The notes beneath the pieces are model-generated. The model worked only from the letters and a program-made list of their open reading frames with translations, made no database searches and was not told the origin of the DNA. A program made the position numbers and the translations under genes. A stretch of 64,000 bases of DNA from positions 310,001 through 374,000 of the forward strand of contig NZ_JAGSOJ010000004.1 of the NCBI RefSeq assembly GCF_023684385.1, written 5' to 3'. The DNA comes from Oceanirhabdus seepicola. Its GTDB lineage: Bacteria > Bacillota > Clostridia > Clostridiales > Clostridiaceae. Of this stretch, positions 9,043-17,771 are shown piece after piece (the stretch's first letter is position 1; every line of letters begins with the position of its first letter).

Positions 9043-9753
9043 CTAACCCCAATTTATCTCAAATGCATTTTTCTTGCATTGATTTTTTACTATTTCCTCT
9101 ATTTTACCTGAGTTCATTTTTATTACTCTATCTGCCATAAAAGCAATATTGGGATTGTGGGTTATAACTACTGTGGTAGTTTTAAATTCCTCATTCATTT
9201 TTTGAATTATGTCTAATACTTGCTTACCTGTTTCTTCATCTAACGCCCCTGTTGGCTCATCACAAAACATTATATTAGGATTTTTAGCAACACTCCTAGC
9301 GATAGATACTCTTTGTTGCTGTCCTCCAGATAACTGAGATGGATAGGAATCTTTCTTATCCTCTAAGCCTACTTTTTCTATTATTTCATCAATATTAAAT
9401 GGGTTCTTTCCTATAGATGCACCTATCTCAACATTTTCTTTTACAGTTAAATTTTGAAGGAGATTATATTGTTGAAAGATAAAAGCTAGATTATCTCTTC
9501 TAAACTTAGTTAATTCCTTTGAGCTATGATTACTTATTATTTCATCATTGAATATTATTTCTCCTGATGATGGATTATCAAGTCCACTTGTTACATTTAA
9601 AAGGGTACTCTTTCCACTTCCACTAGCCCCTAGTATAACTATGAATTCTCCATCTTTTATTTCTAGTGATACGTTTTTAAGTGCATAAGTTTCCACGTTC
9701 CCTGTTTTGTATATTTTGTTTACATTTTTAAGTTTTATAGACAAGTTACTCAC
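9043..9753 (-). CDS. ABC transporter ATP-binding protein, LolD/MacB type
   Basis: This 236-aa ATPase has a Walker A (GASGSGKST), Q-loop (IFQQYNLL), signature LSGGQQQR, Walker B (IMFCDEPTG) and H-loop (VVITHN). It partners the permease immediately downstream. The start is either GTG 9753 (the first codon after GAAAG) or TTG 9744; the latter has GAAAGGGTG at normal spacing. The sequence groups with the MacB/LolD/FtsE branch. Confidence 0.93.
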   Translation of the reverse strand: MSNLSIKLKNVNKIYKTGNVETYALKNVSLEIKDGEFIVILGASGSGKSTLLNVTSGLDNPSSGEIIFNDEIISNHSSKELTKFRRDNLAFIFQQYNLLQNLTVKENVEIGASIGKNPFNIDEIIEKVGLEDKKDSYPSQLSGGQQQRVSIARSVAKNPNIMFCDEPTGALDEETGKQVLDIIQKMNEEFKTTTVVITHNPNIAFMADRVIKMNSGKIEEIVKNQCKKNAFEINWG

Positions 9754-9934
9754 CCTTTCTCTATTATCTTTTACAGCTTTTGAGGATTTTATCTAATTGT
9801 ATTTTTATAATAATTTCTAGCAAATCACCTCCATTTACCAATATACAACTTCTTTCTTGCAAAATATTGGCATTCTTAAATGTTCACTTTAATTATTAAA
9901 TATTATGTAGATTTTTTGTACTATTTTCGTTTAT

Positions 9935-9994
9935 GTAGTACATTATAGTACACGTAATTGACTAAGTCAAATTATATGTACTATAATAGTATAT
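9935..9994. promoter_or_regulatory. TetR gene promoter with paired operator candidates
   Basis: Two related sites, GTAGTACATTATAGTACAC (9935-9953) and ATGTACTATAATAGTATAT (9976-9994), share TGTACTATAAT on opposite strands. A promoter TTGACT (9958-9963), 18-bp spacer, TATAAT (9982-9987) reads towards the TetR gene, and the second site covers its -10 box. This supports autorepression and shared control with the divergent ABC operon. Confidence 0.6.
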
Positions 9995-10021
9995 ATAGTA
10001 TAAAAAGATTGAGGTGATTAT

Positions 10022-10618
10022 ATGAATGGTCATCATAAACGGGCTAAATATAAAATAGAAAGCATCAAACATGCCGCTATTGAGCTCTTTAATCAATATG
10101 GTACCAAGAAAGTAAGCATGGATGAGATAGCCGCAAAGGCATGTGTATCAAAAATGACAATATACAAGTACTACCATAGCAAAGACGTTTTGATAAGAGA
10201 GGTAATGTTGTACATTTATGAAAAGAAATTTGTATCAGCTGAAACACTCCTTAAAGAAAATATACCCTTCATCGAAAAACTTCGTGGAATTCTGTCCATC
10301 AAGTTTGAATCAGGTGATTATTTAAAAGGTGATTTAAACAGTACTTTTCTTGATAAGGATTTGGAGATACGTAAATTTTTTGAAGAAAGCTTCCAGGACA
10401 GAGCAAAAAAACTATTGTCGCTACTCCTTAGTGAGGGTAAGCAAGAAGGATATATTAATGATAATGTTTCAAGTGAAATTTTTTATCTTTACTTAGAAAT
10501 CCTCAATACTGGTATGAAAGCAAAATCAGAAGAGCTTCATTCAGTGATTTCTAATCGTGATGAACTTGATAAACTCTTGGATTTATATTTCTTTGGAATA
10601 ATCAACAAATCAAAGTAA
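10022..10618 (+). CDS. TetR-family regulator
   Basis: This 198-aa protein has an N-terminal HTH (residues 12-58: IKHAAIELFNQYGTKKVSMD, then ACVSKMTIYKYYHSK) and a helical ligand-binding C-terminal domain. GAGGTG precedes the ATG. It is divergent from the ABC exporter genes, its presumed targets. The ligand is unknown, and the C-terminal domain has no obvious relative that would identify it. Confidence 0.9.
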   Translation: MNGHHKRAKYKIESIKHAAIELFNQYGTKKVSMDEIAAKACVSKMTIYKYYHSKDVLIREVMLYIYEKKFVSAETLLKENIPFIEKLRGILSIKFESGDYLKGDLNSTFLDKDLEIRKFFEESFQDRAKKLLSLLLSEGKQEGYINDNVSSEIFYLYLEILNTGMKAKSEELHSVISNRDELDKLLDLYFFGIINKSK

Positions 10619-10639
10619 AGTTAGATTTCATCTAAATAA

Positions 10640-10689
10640 TTAACTCACAGAAAAAACACTTATAATTTGAGTGTTTTTCTGTGAGTTAA
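10640..10689 (+). terminator. Terminator of the TetR gene
   Basis: A long stem starting TTAACTCACAG and ending CTGTGAGTTAA (about 20 bp, A/T-rich inner part AAAAAACACT / AGTGTTTTT) lies 22 bp after the stop. T-run strength is modest. Confidence 0.65.
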
Positions 10690-11049
10690 TTGTTATACCT
10701 TTATTCATATTTTCAACTATTTTAGTAATCCAAAATAAGATTGCTTTAAACATTAAGAAGTTCTATATTGTTTCTGCTTCCCATTGCTAGATTATATATC
10801 TAGTGAATATAATGTTTGTATGTGCTATCAAAGTGTTGTTATTAGTGAAATTTGATAGCTTTGGGATTGCAATAAAATCATTACTTATAGAACATATCCA
10901 TTAGCTGAATATAAAAGTTTCTACGAAGTAAAAAATAGTAAAATAAAAACAAAAATCTTAATTTTCCGAAAAATTTAAAAATTAAAATATATTATACTTA
11001 GAACATAAACAAAAATATTTAATTGTATATTTTAAAGGAGGAACTAAAT
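10690..11049. other. Non-coding stretch with two dyads
   Basis: No open frame with a ribosome-binding site was found. It holds a 9-bp dyad GCTATCAAA / TTTGATAGC (10824-10859, 18-nt loop) and a short palindrome CTAGATTATATATCTAG near 10787-10803. Close to the next gene is an A/T-rich promoter-like region. Nothing else is recognised. Confidence 0.4.
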
Positions 11050-11559
11050 ATGGAAAAAGATAACATGTCATTTAGAAAGGCTTTTCTATTGATGATACCT
11101 GTTATAGCATTCTTAGCATTGTACACAGCTATTAACTTAATGCTTGGACTTAAAGAAGTATGGATAGGATTTCTTTTATTATGGTACTGGGGAGAAAAAA
11201 ATGCTAGTTTAGAAGCATTGTTAAAGACGATTTTTCCAGGTGCAGTAATTGGTGTTGCAGTAGCCTATATTCTACATACACTTCCAGATTTGATAGGAAC
11301 ATCAGGGTTGATAATTTCTCTTATTATTGTTTTGTTTATTGTAATGTGTACATTTGCAGGGCGGTTTAAGATGTATGTAAATGGTGCAACTTTTCTTTAT
11401 TTAACGGTTATAAGTATTCCAATGATTGCAGAAAAGGCTAACTATTTTGAATATCTTATGGTCATAGTTGTTGGATGTGTTTATCTAGGCCTTAGCTCTT
11501 GGTTAATGAAACTAATTTCAAAACCTAAAAATGATAAAATAGAATCTTTGGATTCATAA
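11050..11559 (+). CDS. Small polytopic membrane protein, DUF1097-like
   Basis: This 169-aa protein has about five hydrophobic segments. ATG 11050 was chosen because AGGAGG lies 8 nt upstream; nine codons further upstream look spurious. The arrangement (short N-terminus, WIGFLLLWYWG segment, Gly-rich helices, positively charged tail) recalls DUF1097 inner-membrane proteins, but the assignment is tentative. It stands alone between terminators. Function unknown. Confidence 0.7.
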   Translation: MEKDNMSFRKAFLLMIPVIAFLALYTAINLMLGLKEVWIGFLLLWYWGEKNASLEALLKTIFPGAVIGVAVAYILHTLPDLIGTSGLIISLIIVLFIVMCTFAGRFKMYVNGATFLYLTVISIPMIAEKANYFEYLMVIVVGCVYLGLSSWLMKLISKPKNDKIESLDS

Positions 11560-11616
11560 TTTTTTTTAGATTTAATATCATGTAGTAAAAGCAATAAAAA
11601 CTTAATCAACAGATTT

Positions 11617-11656
11617 AAACTCACCTCATTGTACTTAAGAATAAGGGTGAGTTTTT
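11617..11656. terminator. Terminator, likely bidirectional
   Basis: The arms AAACTCACC and GGTGAGTTT (9 bp, 20-nt loop) are followed by TTT. It lies between the membrane protein gene and the convergent MATE gene. Confidence 0.7.
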
Positions 11657-11726
11657 ACTTATAAATTTTAATAATATATAACTCAATTTTCGCACTACAA
11701 AAGCTAGCTTTTCATATAATGCACAT

Positions 11727-13082
11727 TTAAACATCTAATGCTTTTTTATTATATAACACTTTTTTTACAACATAATGGGATATACATGCCGAGATTAAAT
11801 ATGATACAACAATAGATCCAAAAATCCCTATTATTCCAAATAAATGTGACCCTAATAAAGCAAGTGGTACATATAAACCAAACATCTGAATAATTGTAAG
11901 AATTGAAGCATGTATAGGTTTATTCAATGCATTTAATGCTGATGTTGAAATTAATAATATTCCTTGTACTCCATAACCAATAGGCACAATCCATAAATAC
12001 TTAGCTACAACACTTATAACTGAACTGTCATTGCTAAATAACCCTGCTATTGGTTTTGCAAATATAGCTAAAATTAAAAATATTACTCCACTTGATATAA
12101 GAGAAAACTTTTCGCTGAGAGAAATACTTAATTTCACCCTGTCCATTCTTCCTGCTCCATAGTTTTGACCTATAAATGGAGCCATTATGGTTGACAGAGC
12201 ACCTACTAATAATAGAGCAAATCTTTCTAATCTAGTTGCAACCCCATAACCTGCTACAACTTCTATACCATGAGAAGCCACTAAGCTTGTAATTATCCCC
12301 ATTGCTATGGGATTAATCATTTTTGTAAGTGCATTAGGTAACCCAATGTATAATATTTTTTTCCATGAACTGATTACCTCTTCTATTTTTGCAGATTGTA
12401 CTATCACAATTTTTTCTCTTATGATTAAAATGTAGAGTGCAACTATAAAAGTCACTGCCCTTGCTATTACAGTTGCAATAGCGGCTCCAGCTACACCTAG
12501 TCTTGGAAATGGCCCAACTCCAAAAATTAATAATGGGTCAAGTATCACATTTATAGTTGCTGAAACCATCATAACAATTCCAGGTGTTTTTGTATCTCCT
12601 AATGCACGTATAGCATTATTACCTACCATTGGAACAACCACAAACACTACTCCTATATACCAAATACTCATATATTCTTTTACATATGGCATTATATCAG
12701 CATTAACCCCTAATAATTCAAATATAGGTTCAATTGTTGAAAGCCCAATAATCACAAAAATAATAACTAAAATAATTGATAAACTCAAGCTATCAGTTGC
12801 TAATCTCTGTACTTTATGGTGATCCCCTTCTCCAATAGCTCTTGAAATAACAGATGAAGCACCCATTCCTAACCCCTGTGCAAGGCTATTAATTATTAAT
12901 ACTACAGGAAAAGTAAATGTAAGTGCGGCTAATTGATTAGTTCCTAATTTTCCTACAAAATAGGTGTCTACTAAATTAAAAATTATCATTCCTAACATTC
13001 CAAATATCATTGGAATAGTTAACTCTATTAAAATACTCTTTACATTACCACTAGTCAATATCGCTCTATTTTTTTTCTCCAT
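11727..13082 (-). CDS. MATE-family multidrug exporter
   Basis: This 451-aa protein has 12 predicted membrane helices in two MatE halves, each opening with the family-type P-M-I-F-G or A-L-T-K segments. It exports cationic drugs or metabolites using a sodium or proton gradient. The start at ATG 13082 (MEKKNRAILTSG) follows GAAAGG. The upstream frame extension overlaps the intergenic operator and is not coding. It lies directly downstream of a MarR gene on the same strand, the usual repressor-pump pairing. Confidence 0.93.
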   Translation of the reverse strand: MEKKNRAILTSGNVKSILIELTIPMIFGMLGMIIFNLVDTYFVGKLGTNQLAALTFTFPVVLIINSLAQGLGMGASSVISRAIGEGDHHKVQRLATDSLSLSIILVIIFVIIGLSTIEPIFELLGVNADIMPYVKEYMSIWYIGVVFVVVPMVGNNAIRALGDTKTPGIVMMVSATINVILDPLLIFGVGPFPRLGVAGAAIATVIARAVTFIVALYILIIREKIVIVQSAKIEEVISSWKKILYIGLPNALTKMINPIAMGIITSLVASHGIEVVAGYGVATRLERFALLLVGALSTIMAPFIGQNYGAGRMDRVKLSISLSEKFSLISSGVIFLILAIFAKPIAGLFSNDSSVISVVAKYLWIVPIGYGVQGILLISTSALNALNKPIHASILTIIQMFGLYVPLALLGSHLFGIIGIFGSIVVSYLISACISHYVVKKVLYNKKALDV

Positions 13083-13133
13083 AAGGTTCATCCTTTCATT
13101 ATATATATTACTATACCCTTTAGTAATATATAT

Positions 13134-13148
13134 GGTTATTGCAACTAT
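13134..13148 (-). promoter_or_regulatory. MarR operator candidate, copy 1
   Basis: GGTTATTGCAACTAT occurs between marR and the MATE gene. The same 15-mer core recurs twice upstream of marR in the same orientation, which points to MarR control of both genes. Confidence 0.5.
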
Positions 13149-13192
13149 TATTCCTTTTAAAAGCACCCACTTATTCTTGGATGCATATTTTA

Positions 13193-13642
13193 TTACTCTT
13201 CTTTCTTTCTTAAATCATCTACAGATTTACACACATTTTCTAACATTAACTTTAAGGACTCTATTGTCAGGTCATGCTGTTTATCACTCATTCCTGAGCT
13301 AAGTGTCTCTGTATTACTTCTCAAAATCTTTTTTAAAGTTGGTATGAAATCTTTTCCTTTTTGTGTTAAATATAATTTATGATATCTTTTATCTTCTTCA
13401 TCTTGTTCTCTGTAAATATATCCTTCATCTTCTAATTTTTTTACTGCTTTAGCTGTTGTTGTTTTATCTATAGTAATAAGATTACTTAACTCTTTCTGAG
13501 ACATCCCCTCGTGTTTATGAATGTTTATAAGAAAAATATATTGACCACTTCCTATACCATAAGGATTTAATTGATTATTAATCACTATTTGCTGATGTCT
13601 ATATATTGCAGATATATATTTACCAAATGATTCATATTGCAT
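13193..13642 (-). CDS. MarR-family regulator
   Basis: This 149-aa winged-helix protein has a recognition region QKELSNLITIDKTTTAKAVK and wing D-E-E-D-K-R-Y-H, flanked by dimerisation helices. It is the first gene of a two-gene unit with the MATE exporter, so it is probably a substrate-responsive repressor of that pump. Three direct repeats of TTGCAACTAT surround it. Confidence 0.93.
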   Translation of the reverse strand: MQYESFGKYISAIYRHQQIVINNQLNPYGIGSGQYIFLINIHKHEGMSQKELSNLITIDKTTTAKAVKKLEDEGYIYREQDEEDKRYHKLYLTQKGKDFIPTLKKILRSNTETLSSGMSDKQHDLTIESLKLMLENVCKSVDDLRKKEE

Positions 13643-13698
13643 ATTTCCTTCTCCTTTAATTAATAATACTATTAAATATCATTTTCATTACAATAGAA

Positions 13699-13750
13699 TG
13701 TCATTGCAACTATTTATAGTATATAATATATGGGGTGTTATTGCAACTAT
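13699..13750 (-). promoter_or_regulatory. MarR operator candidates, copies 2 and 3
   Basis: TGTCATTGCAACTAT (13699-13713) and TGTTATTGCAACTAT (near 13737-13750) lie upstream of marR, about 38 bp apart and on the same face. Both match the copy at 13134. Between them is an A/T-rich promoter-like segment (ATATAATATAT). Confidence 0.55.
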
Positions 13751-13816
13751 TTTTAATTGTATAATGATTTTCCTATCATTATGCTGTTATAAACTTTTCT
13801 TAGCATACAATAATAA

Positions 13817-13862
13817 AAAAATCCAAATATTCTTAAATTTATTAAAGATACTTGGATTTTCT
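13817..13862 (-). terminator. Terminator of the xyloside operon
   Basis: On the minus strand AATCCAAGTATCTTTAA and TTAAGAATATTTGGATT pair with two mismatches, followed by TTTTTTTATT. It lies just after the transporter stop. Confidence 0.7.
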
Positions 13863-13867
13863 TTGTT

Positions 13868-15229
13868 TTAATTTATACTAGCTTTTCTCTCTTCAAGTTC
13901 CTTTACAATATCATCATATAGTTTTTCATCTAAGGAATAAAATTTCATTAAAACAATTCCTATCAATGCAACTACAATTGGTATACCAGCAATACAAATA
14001 AGTATACCATTTAATGCCGCTTGTGATTGTGCTACCTTTGGAACATAGCCTGTAGTAGATAGTATAAATCCTAACAGTGCCCCTCCAACTGCTGTTGCTA
14101 ATTTAGTAGCAAATGTAAGAGTTGAAAATACTAGACCTTCTGAACGTATTCCCGTTTTCCACTCTCCATATTCTACAGTGTCTATAACCATTATAAAAGG
14201 TAATGCTAATCCAAAACCTGACACAAAACTATTAACAACAAATTGCACTAATATCATAGGTACATTATCATATTTTATAAAAAACAACGCAAGGGAAGAT
14301 ACCGCAATTCCTATTAACCCATAAACAATTGTTTTCTTTTTTCCTAACCTTTTAACAAAAAACGGAATACACATAGTTCCTACTATAGTAGCTAATAGAG
14401 ATATTCCTGATGCAATTCCAATTAATTCTGGCTTTCCAACATTATATGAGAAATAAAAAGCTGTGGCAGCACTTTTAATTGTAGTTGCAAGTTGATTAAC
14501 CATAAAAACTGATGAAATAATTAACAAAGGTGTATTTACTTTTAATACATTTATCATAACCTTAAAAGAATATTTTTCTTTATTATGAGATTTTACTCTC
14601 TCTTTTGCTGTAACTCCGGATAATATTATTGTAACAGCACCTGTTACTCCAAGAATAATAGTTGTTAACATATAACCCTTTGATTCATTTCCTTGCCCCA
14701 ATAAACTGACTAATGGAACAACAGCACCTGCCCCTATTAAAATACCCACATTACAAAATACTCTTCTTATAGTTGAAATAGTTGTTCTCTCTTTAGAATT
14801 CTGTGTCATAGTTGATATCATTGCATTTCCTGGAATATCCACCATTGTATACATCATCCCAAAGAATATATATGCACAATATGCATATATAAGTTTCCCT
14901 GTACTACCTAGATTGGTAGGACCTGAAAATAGCATAACGAAACTAATAAATAGGAAAATAGGTCCAAATATCATATATGGTCTGCATTTTCCCCATCTAG
15001 TTTTAGTTCGATCTACTAATACCCCCATCAATGGGTCATTTACAGCATCCCACATTCTTGAAACTAAAAGAAGTATCCCAACTGCTGCTGCAGAAATTCC
15101 AAATACATCTGTAAAGTAAATTACTAAATACATCATTGGCATTCCAAAGAATATATTGATACCTACACCTGAAAATCCATATGTCCATTTCTCTATAGCT
15201 TTCACTTTTGTTGAATATTCACTCTTCAT
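13868..15229 (-). CDS. GPH-family sugar/cation symporter
   Basis: This 453-aa transporter has 12 membrane helices. The N-terminal GPH signature region (KWTYGFSGVGINIFFGM, then WDAVNDPLMGVLVDRTKTRW) matches the glycoside-pentoside-hexuronide symporters (MelB/XynP/XylP). It lacks the C-terminal IIA domain of some Gram-positive members. It is the last gene of the xylA/xylB operon, so it most likely imports xylosides or xylo-oligosaccharides for the GH3 enzyme. Confidence 0.92.
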   Translation of the reverse strand: MKSEYSTKVKAIEKWTYGFSGVGINIFFGMPMMYLVIYFTDVFGISAAAVGILLLVSRMWDAVNDPLMGVLVDRTKTRWGKCRPYMIFGPIFLFISFVMLFSGPTNLGSTGKLIYAYCAYIFFGMMYTMVDIPGNAMISTMTQNSKERTTISTIRRVFCNVGILIGAGAVVPLVSLLGQGNESKGYMLTTIILGVTGAVTIILSGVTAKERVKSHNKEKYSFKVMINVLKVNTPLLIISSVFMVNQLATTIKSAATAFYFSYNVGKPELIGIASGISLLATIVGTMCIPFFVKRLGKKKTIVYGLIGIAVSSLALFFIKYDNVPMILVQFVVNSFVSGFGLALPFIMVIDTVEYGEWKTGIRSEGLVFSTLTFATKLATAVGGALLGFILSTTGYVPKVAQSQAALNGILICIAGIPIVVALIGIVLMKFYSLDEKLYDDIVKELEERKASIN

Positions 15230-15279
15230 ATAAAGTCCCCCATATCTTAAGTTTTTCTCAGCTACAGCAAATATTTATG

Positions 15280-16143
15280 TTATATATCTCCATTAAATTC
15301 TCTATCCTTAACAATGCTCCAGATTTCAGTGTGTTCAATTGATTCATTAGGTTCTATATCTATTATTGGAGACAGTGTTTCAAGTTCAAGTATATGTTTG
15401 TTAGTATATACCTCAAAGGAACATCCATTATCGGGATATATTTTACCTAGTTCATGTTCAAATCTTTTAATAAAAACTTCTTCTCCTAATTTATAACCTG
15501 CCCATCCCTCTTCATTATTTGTACCCAGCTTAAATGGTTCTTCAATATCATCTCTTTGTTCTAAATAAATAAAATCCTTTTCTAAATTAAGTCTTTTATC
15601 ATTTAAATCTGTATATGGCCAAACTTCTAAATGCCTTGTACTTAAAAACTTCTCCTGTCGTTTTGATAAAGGAATAAGAGCTTCTCCTCCTTTTCTCATT
15701 ACAGTCAATGCCCAAGCAGCAGTTCTTATTTTCCACACATTTTTATTACTAATGATATTCTTTATTTCAACTTCTCTTCCATCATTTATAAACCGTATTA
15801 ATATTCTTTTTTGGATATTTGTGTGTAACTCAACATCTTGAATAATTTCAACACAATCATCTAATATATTAAAGTTTACAGGTTTGTTGTCAGGTATATA
15901 AGTTCTTGGATAAGCTTCTGGAGCGTGCCACAATCTATGCCCTCCATACATTCTCCATTTATCATCATATACATCCATTTCTATAGGAATATCTTCCCCT
16001 AAAAAATTTTCTCCATGATTCGTTTGAAAACTTAGAATTCTTATACCAAAGTCTAAGGCTACATATAATTTATAAAATTGATTTTTAATTTCAATACTTC
16101 TGATTTTCTCCTTATACATTACTTCTTTCCATTGAAAGTTCAA
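15280..16143 (-). CDS. Mutarotase-like protein (DUF4380 type)
   Basis: This 287-aa protein is predicted to be all beta, with a galactose-mutarotase-like fold: G-I-R-I-L-S-F near residue 35, G-G-H-R-L-W-H-A-P-E near 70, and a late W-A-G-Y-K-L-G. Between a pentose transporter and xylulokinase it may interconvert anomers of xylose or act on xylosides. The family has no firm biochemical assignment, so a carbohydrate-binding or epimerase role is inference. Start ATG 16143 after AAGGGATG. Confidence 0.75.
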   Translation of the reverse strand: MNFQWKEVMYKEKIRSIEIKNQFYKLYVALDFGIRILSFQTNHGENFLGEDIPIEMDVYDDKWRMYGGHRLWHAPEAYPRTYIPDNKPVNFNILDDCVEIIQDVELHTNIQKRILIRFINDGREVEIKNIISNKNVWKIRTAAWALTVMRKGGEALIPLSKRQEKFLSTRHLEVWPYTDLNDKRLNLEKDFIYLEQRDDIEEPFKLGTNNEEGWAGYKLGEEVFIKRFEHELGKIYPDNGCSFEVYTNKHILELETLSPIIDIEPNESIEHTEIWSIVKDREFNGDI

Positions 16144-16218
16144 AAAACCACATCCCTTTAATTACTTTTAATAGAATATTGTGAAATTTGTGAAGTAAAA
16201 AAAAATTTAGATTCTAAA

Positions 16219-17700
16219 CTAGTCAGTTGAAATATCTAAAAAGTTTTCTTTAAGAGAAGTATATAACCTCTTAAACTTTGGATATGTTTGTTCATATTTC
16301 TTTACATCTTCTGTATTAGGAGTCACTTCTTCTTTCACTTTTATTAATGTGTTACATGCCTCATCTACAGTGTCAAATAATCCTGTACCAACTGAAGCGA
16401 GTATTGCTGCTCCATATGCAGACCCTTCATTAGATTGAATAGTTTCAACCTTTGCATTAAAAACATCTGCTATGATTTGTCTCCAAAGTCTACTTTTAGT
16501 TCCCCCACCGCTCACTCTTACTCTATTAACCTTAACTCCAATTTCCCTTAGAAGTTCAAGACTATCCTTTAATCCATATGCAACCCCTTCAAGAACTGCT
16601 CTTGTCATATGAGCTTTTTTATGAGTGATGTTTAATCCAATAAAGCACCCCTTAGCGTAAATATCATTATGTGGTGTCCTTTCTCCCATTAAATATGGAA
16701 GATAGTATAACTTCTCACTTCCAACAGGAATCTTTTCTGCTTCTTCCAAGTAACTTTGATAAAATTGAGTTTCATTAACACTTTCTATCCACCATTTAAG
16801 TGATGCACCTGCTGAAAGCATTACACCCATTTGATGCCACTTGCCGTTTGCATGCGCAAAGGAATGCAAGCTATTTTTCTCATCAACATGATAATTTTCA
16901 GTACTTGAGAATACAACTCCAGATGTTCCTAGTGCTACTAAAGCAATCCCCTCTCTTACTGCTCCAATTCCAATTGCGCCCGCTGCTTGGTCTCCAGCAC
17001 CTGCAACAACTACAACATTATTGGGAATTCCAAATACCTCTGCTACCTCATGAGTAATCTCTCCCACAGCTTCATAAGATTCATATACCCTTGGAAGCCA
17101 TTCTTTCTTTATACCTAAAACATCTATCATCTCTTGAGACCATTCTCTATTCTCTACATCAAAGAATACAGTTCCTGAAGCATCTGATACATCAGTTGAA
17201 AACTTTCCACTTAACTTATATACAATGTAATCCTTTGGAAGCATTATCTTTCTTATCTTGTCAAAATTTTCCGGTTCATTATTCTTAACCCATAATACCT
17301 TTGGTGCTGTAAATCCTGTTAGCACTATATTACCAGTCCATTTAGAAAGTTTATCCTTTCCTATTTCATTGTTTAAATAATTACATTCTTCTTCTGTTCT
17401 TTGGTCACACCATAAAATTGCAGGTCTTATAACCTCATCATTTTCATCTAGCATAACTAGTCCGTGCATCTGTCCACTTAAACTAATTCCCTTTAAACTA
17501 GAGCTATCTATATCTGAAAAGATAGTTTTTATTCCTTCGCTTACAGCATTCCACCAGTCATTAGGATTTTGCTCTGCCCATATCTGATTTAAATAATGTA
17601 CTGAATAGGATTTTGAAACTGTTTTTAGTACTTCTCCTTTTTCATCCATTAAAAGTAGCTTCACCGCTGAAGTTCCTAAATCAAGTCCTAAATACAACAT
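16219..17700 (-). CDS. xylB: Xylulokinase
   Basis: This 493-aa FGGY kinase phosphorylates D-xylulose to xylulose 5-phosphate, feeding the pentose phosphate pathway. The N-terminal phosphate-binding G-L-D-L-G-T-S-A-V-K, substrate-site M-H-G-L and WCDQRTEEE, and C-terminal adenosine-site GGGTKSRLWRQI are all present. The length is normal. It lies downstream of xylA with an intercistronic hairpin between them. Confidence 0.96.
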   Translation of the reverse strand: MLYLGLDLGTSAVKLLLMDEKGEVLKTVSKSYSVHYLNQIWAEQNPNDWWNAVSEGIKTIFSDIDSSSLKGISLSGQMHGLVMLDENDEVIRPAILWCDQRTEEECNYLNNEIGKDKLSKWTGNIVLTGFTAPKVLWVKNNEPENFDKIRKIMLPKDYIVYKLSGKFSTDVSDASGTVFFDVENREWSQEMIDVLGIKKEWLPRVYESYEAVGEITHEVAEVFGIPNNVVVVAGAGDQAAGAIGIGAVREGIALVALGTSGVVFSSTENYHVDEKNSLHSFAHANGKWHQMGVMLSAGASLKWWIESVNETQFYQSYLEEAEKIPVGSEKLYYLPYLMGERTPHNDIYAKGCFIGLNITHKKAHMTRAVLEGVAYGLKDSLELLREIGVKVNRVRVSGGGTKSRLWRQIIADVFNAKVETIQSNEGSAYGAAILASVGTGLFDTVDEACNTLIKVKEEVTPNTEDVKKYEQTYPKFKRLYTSLKENFLDISTD

Positions 17701-17729
17701 TTTAACCTCCTAAAATATAATTATTTTAT

Positions 17730-17765
17730 CTGCACATTAGGTAGTTGTTCTAGCCTAATGTGCAG
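17730..17765 (-). promoter_or_regulatory. Hairpin between xylA and xylB
   Basis: A perfect 12-bp stem, CTGCACATTAGG / CCTAATGTGCAG, with a 12-nt loop lies in the 71-bp xylA-xylB gap. On the minus (mRNA) strand it lacks a T-run. It is therefore more likely an mRNA-stabilising or differential-expression element than a full terminator. Confidence 0.6.
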
Positions 17766-17771
17766 TTTTGA

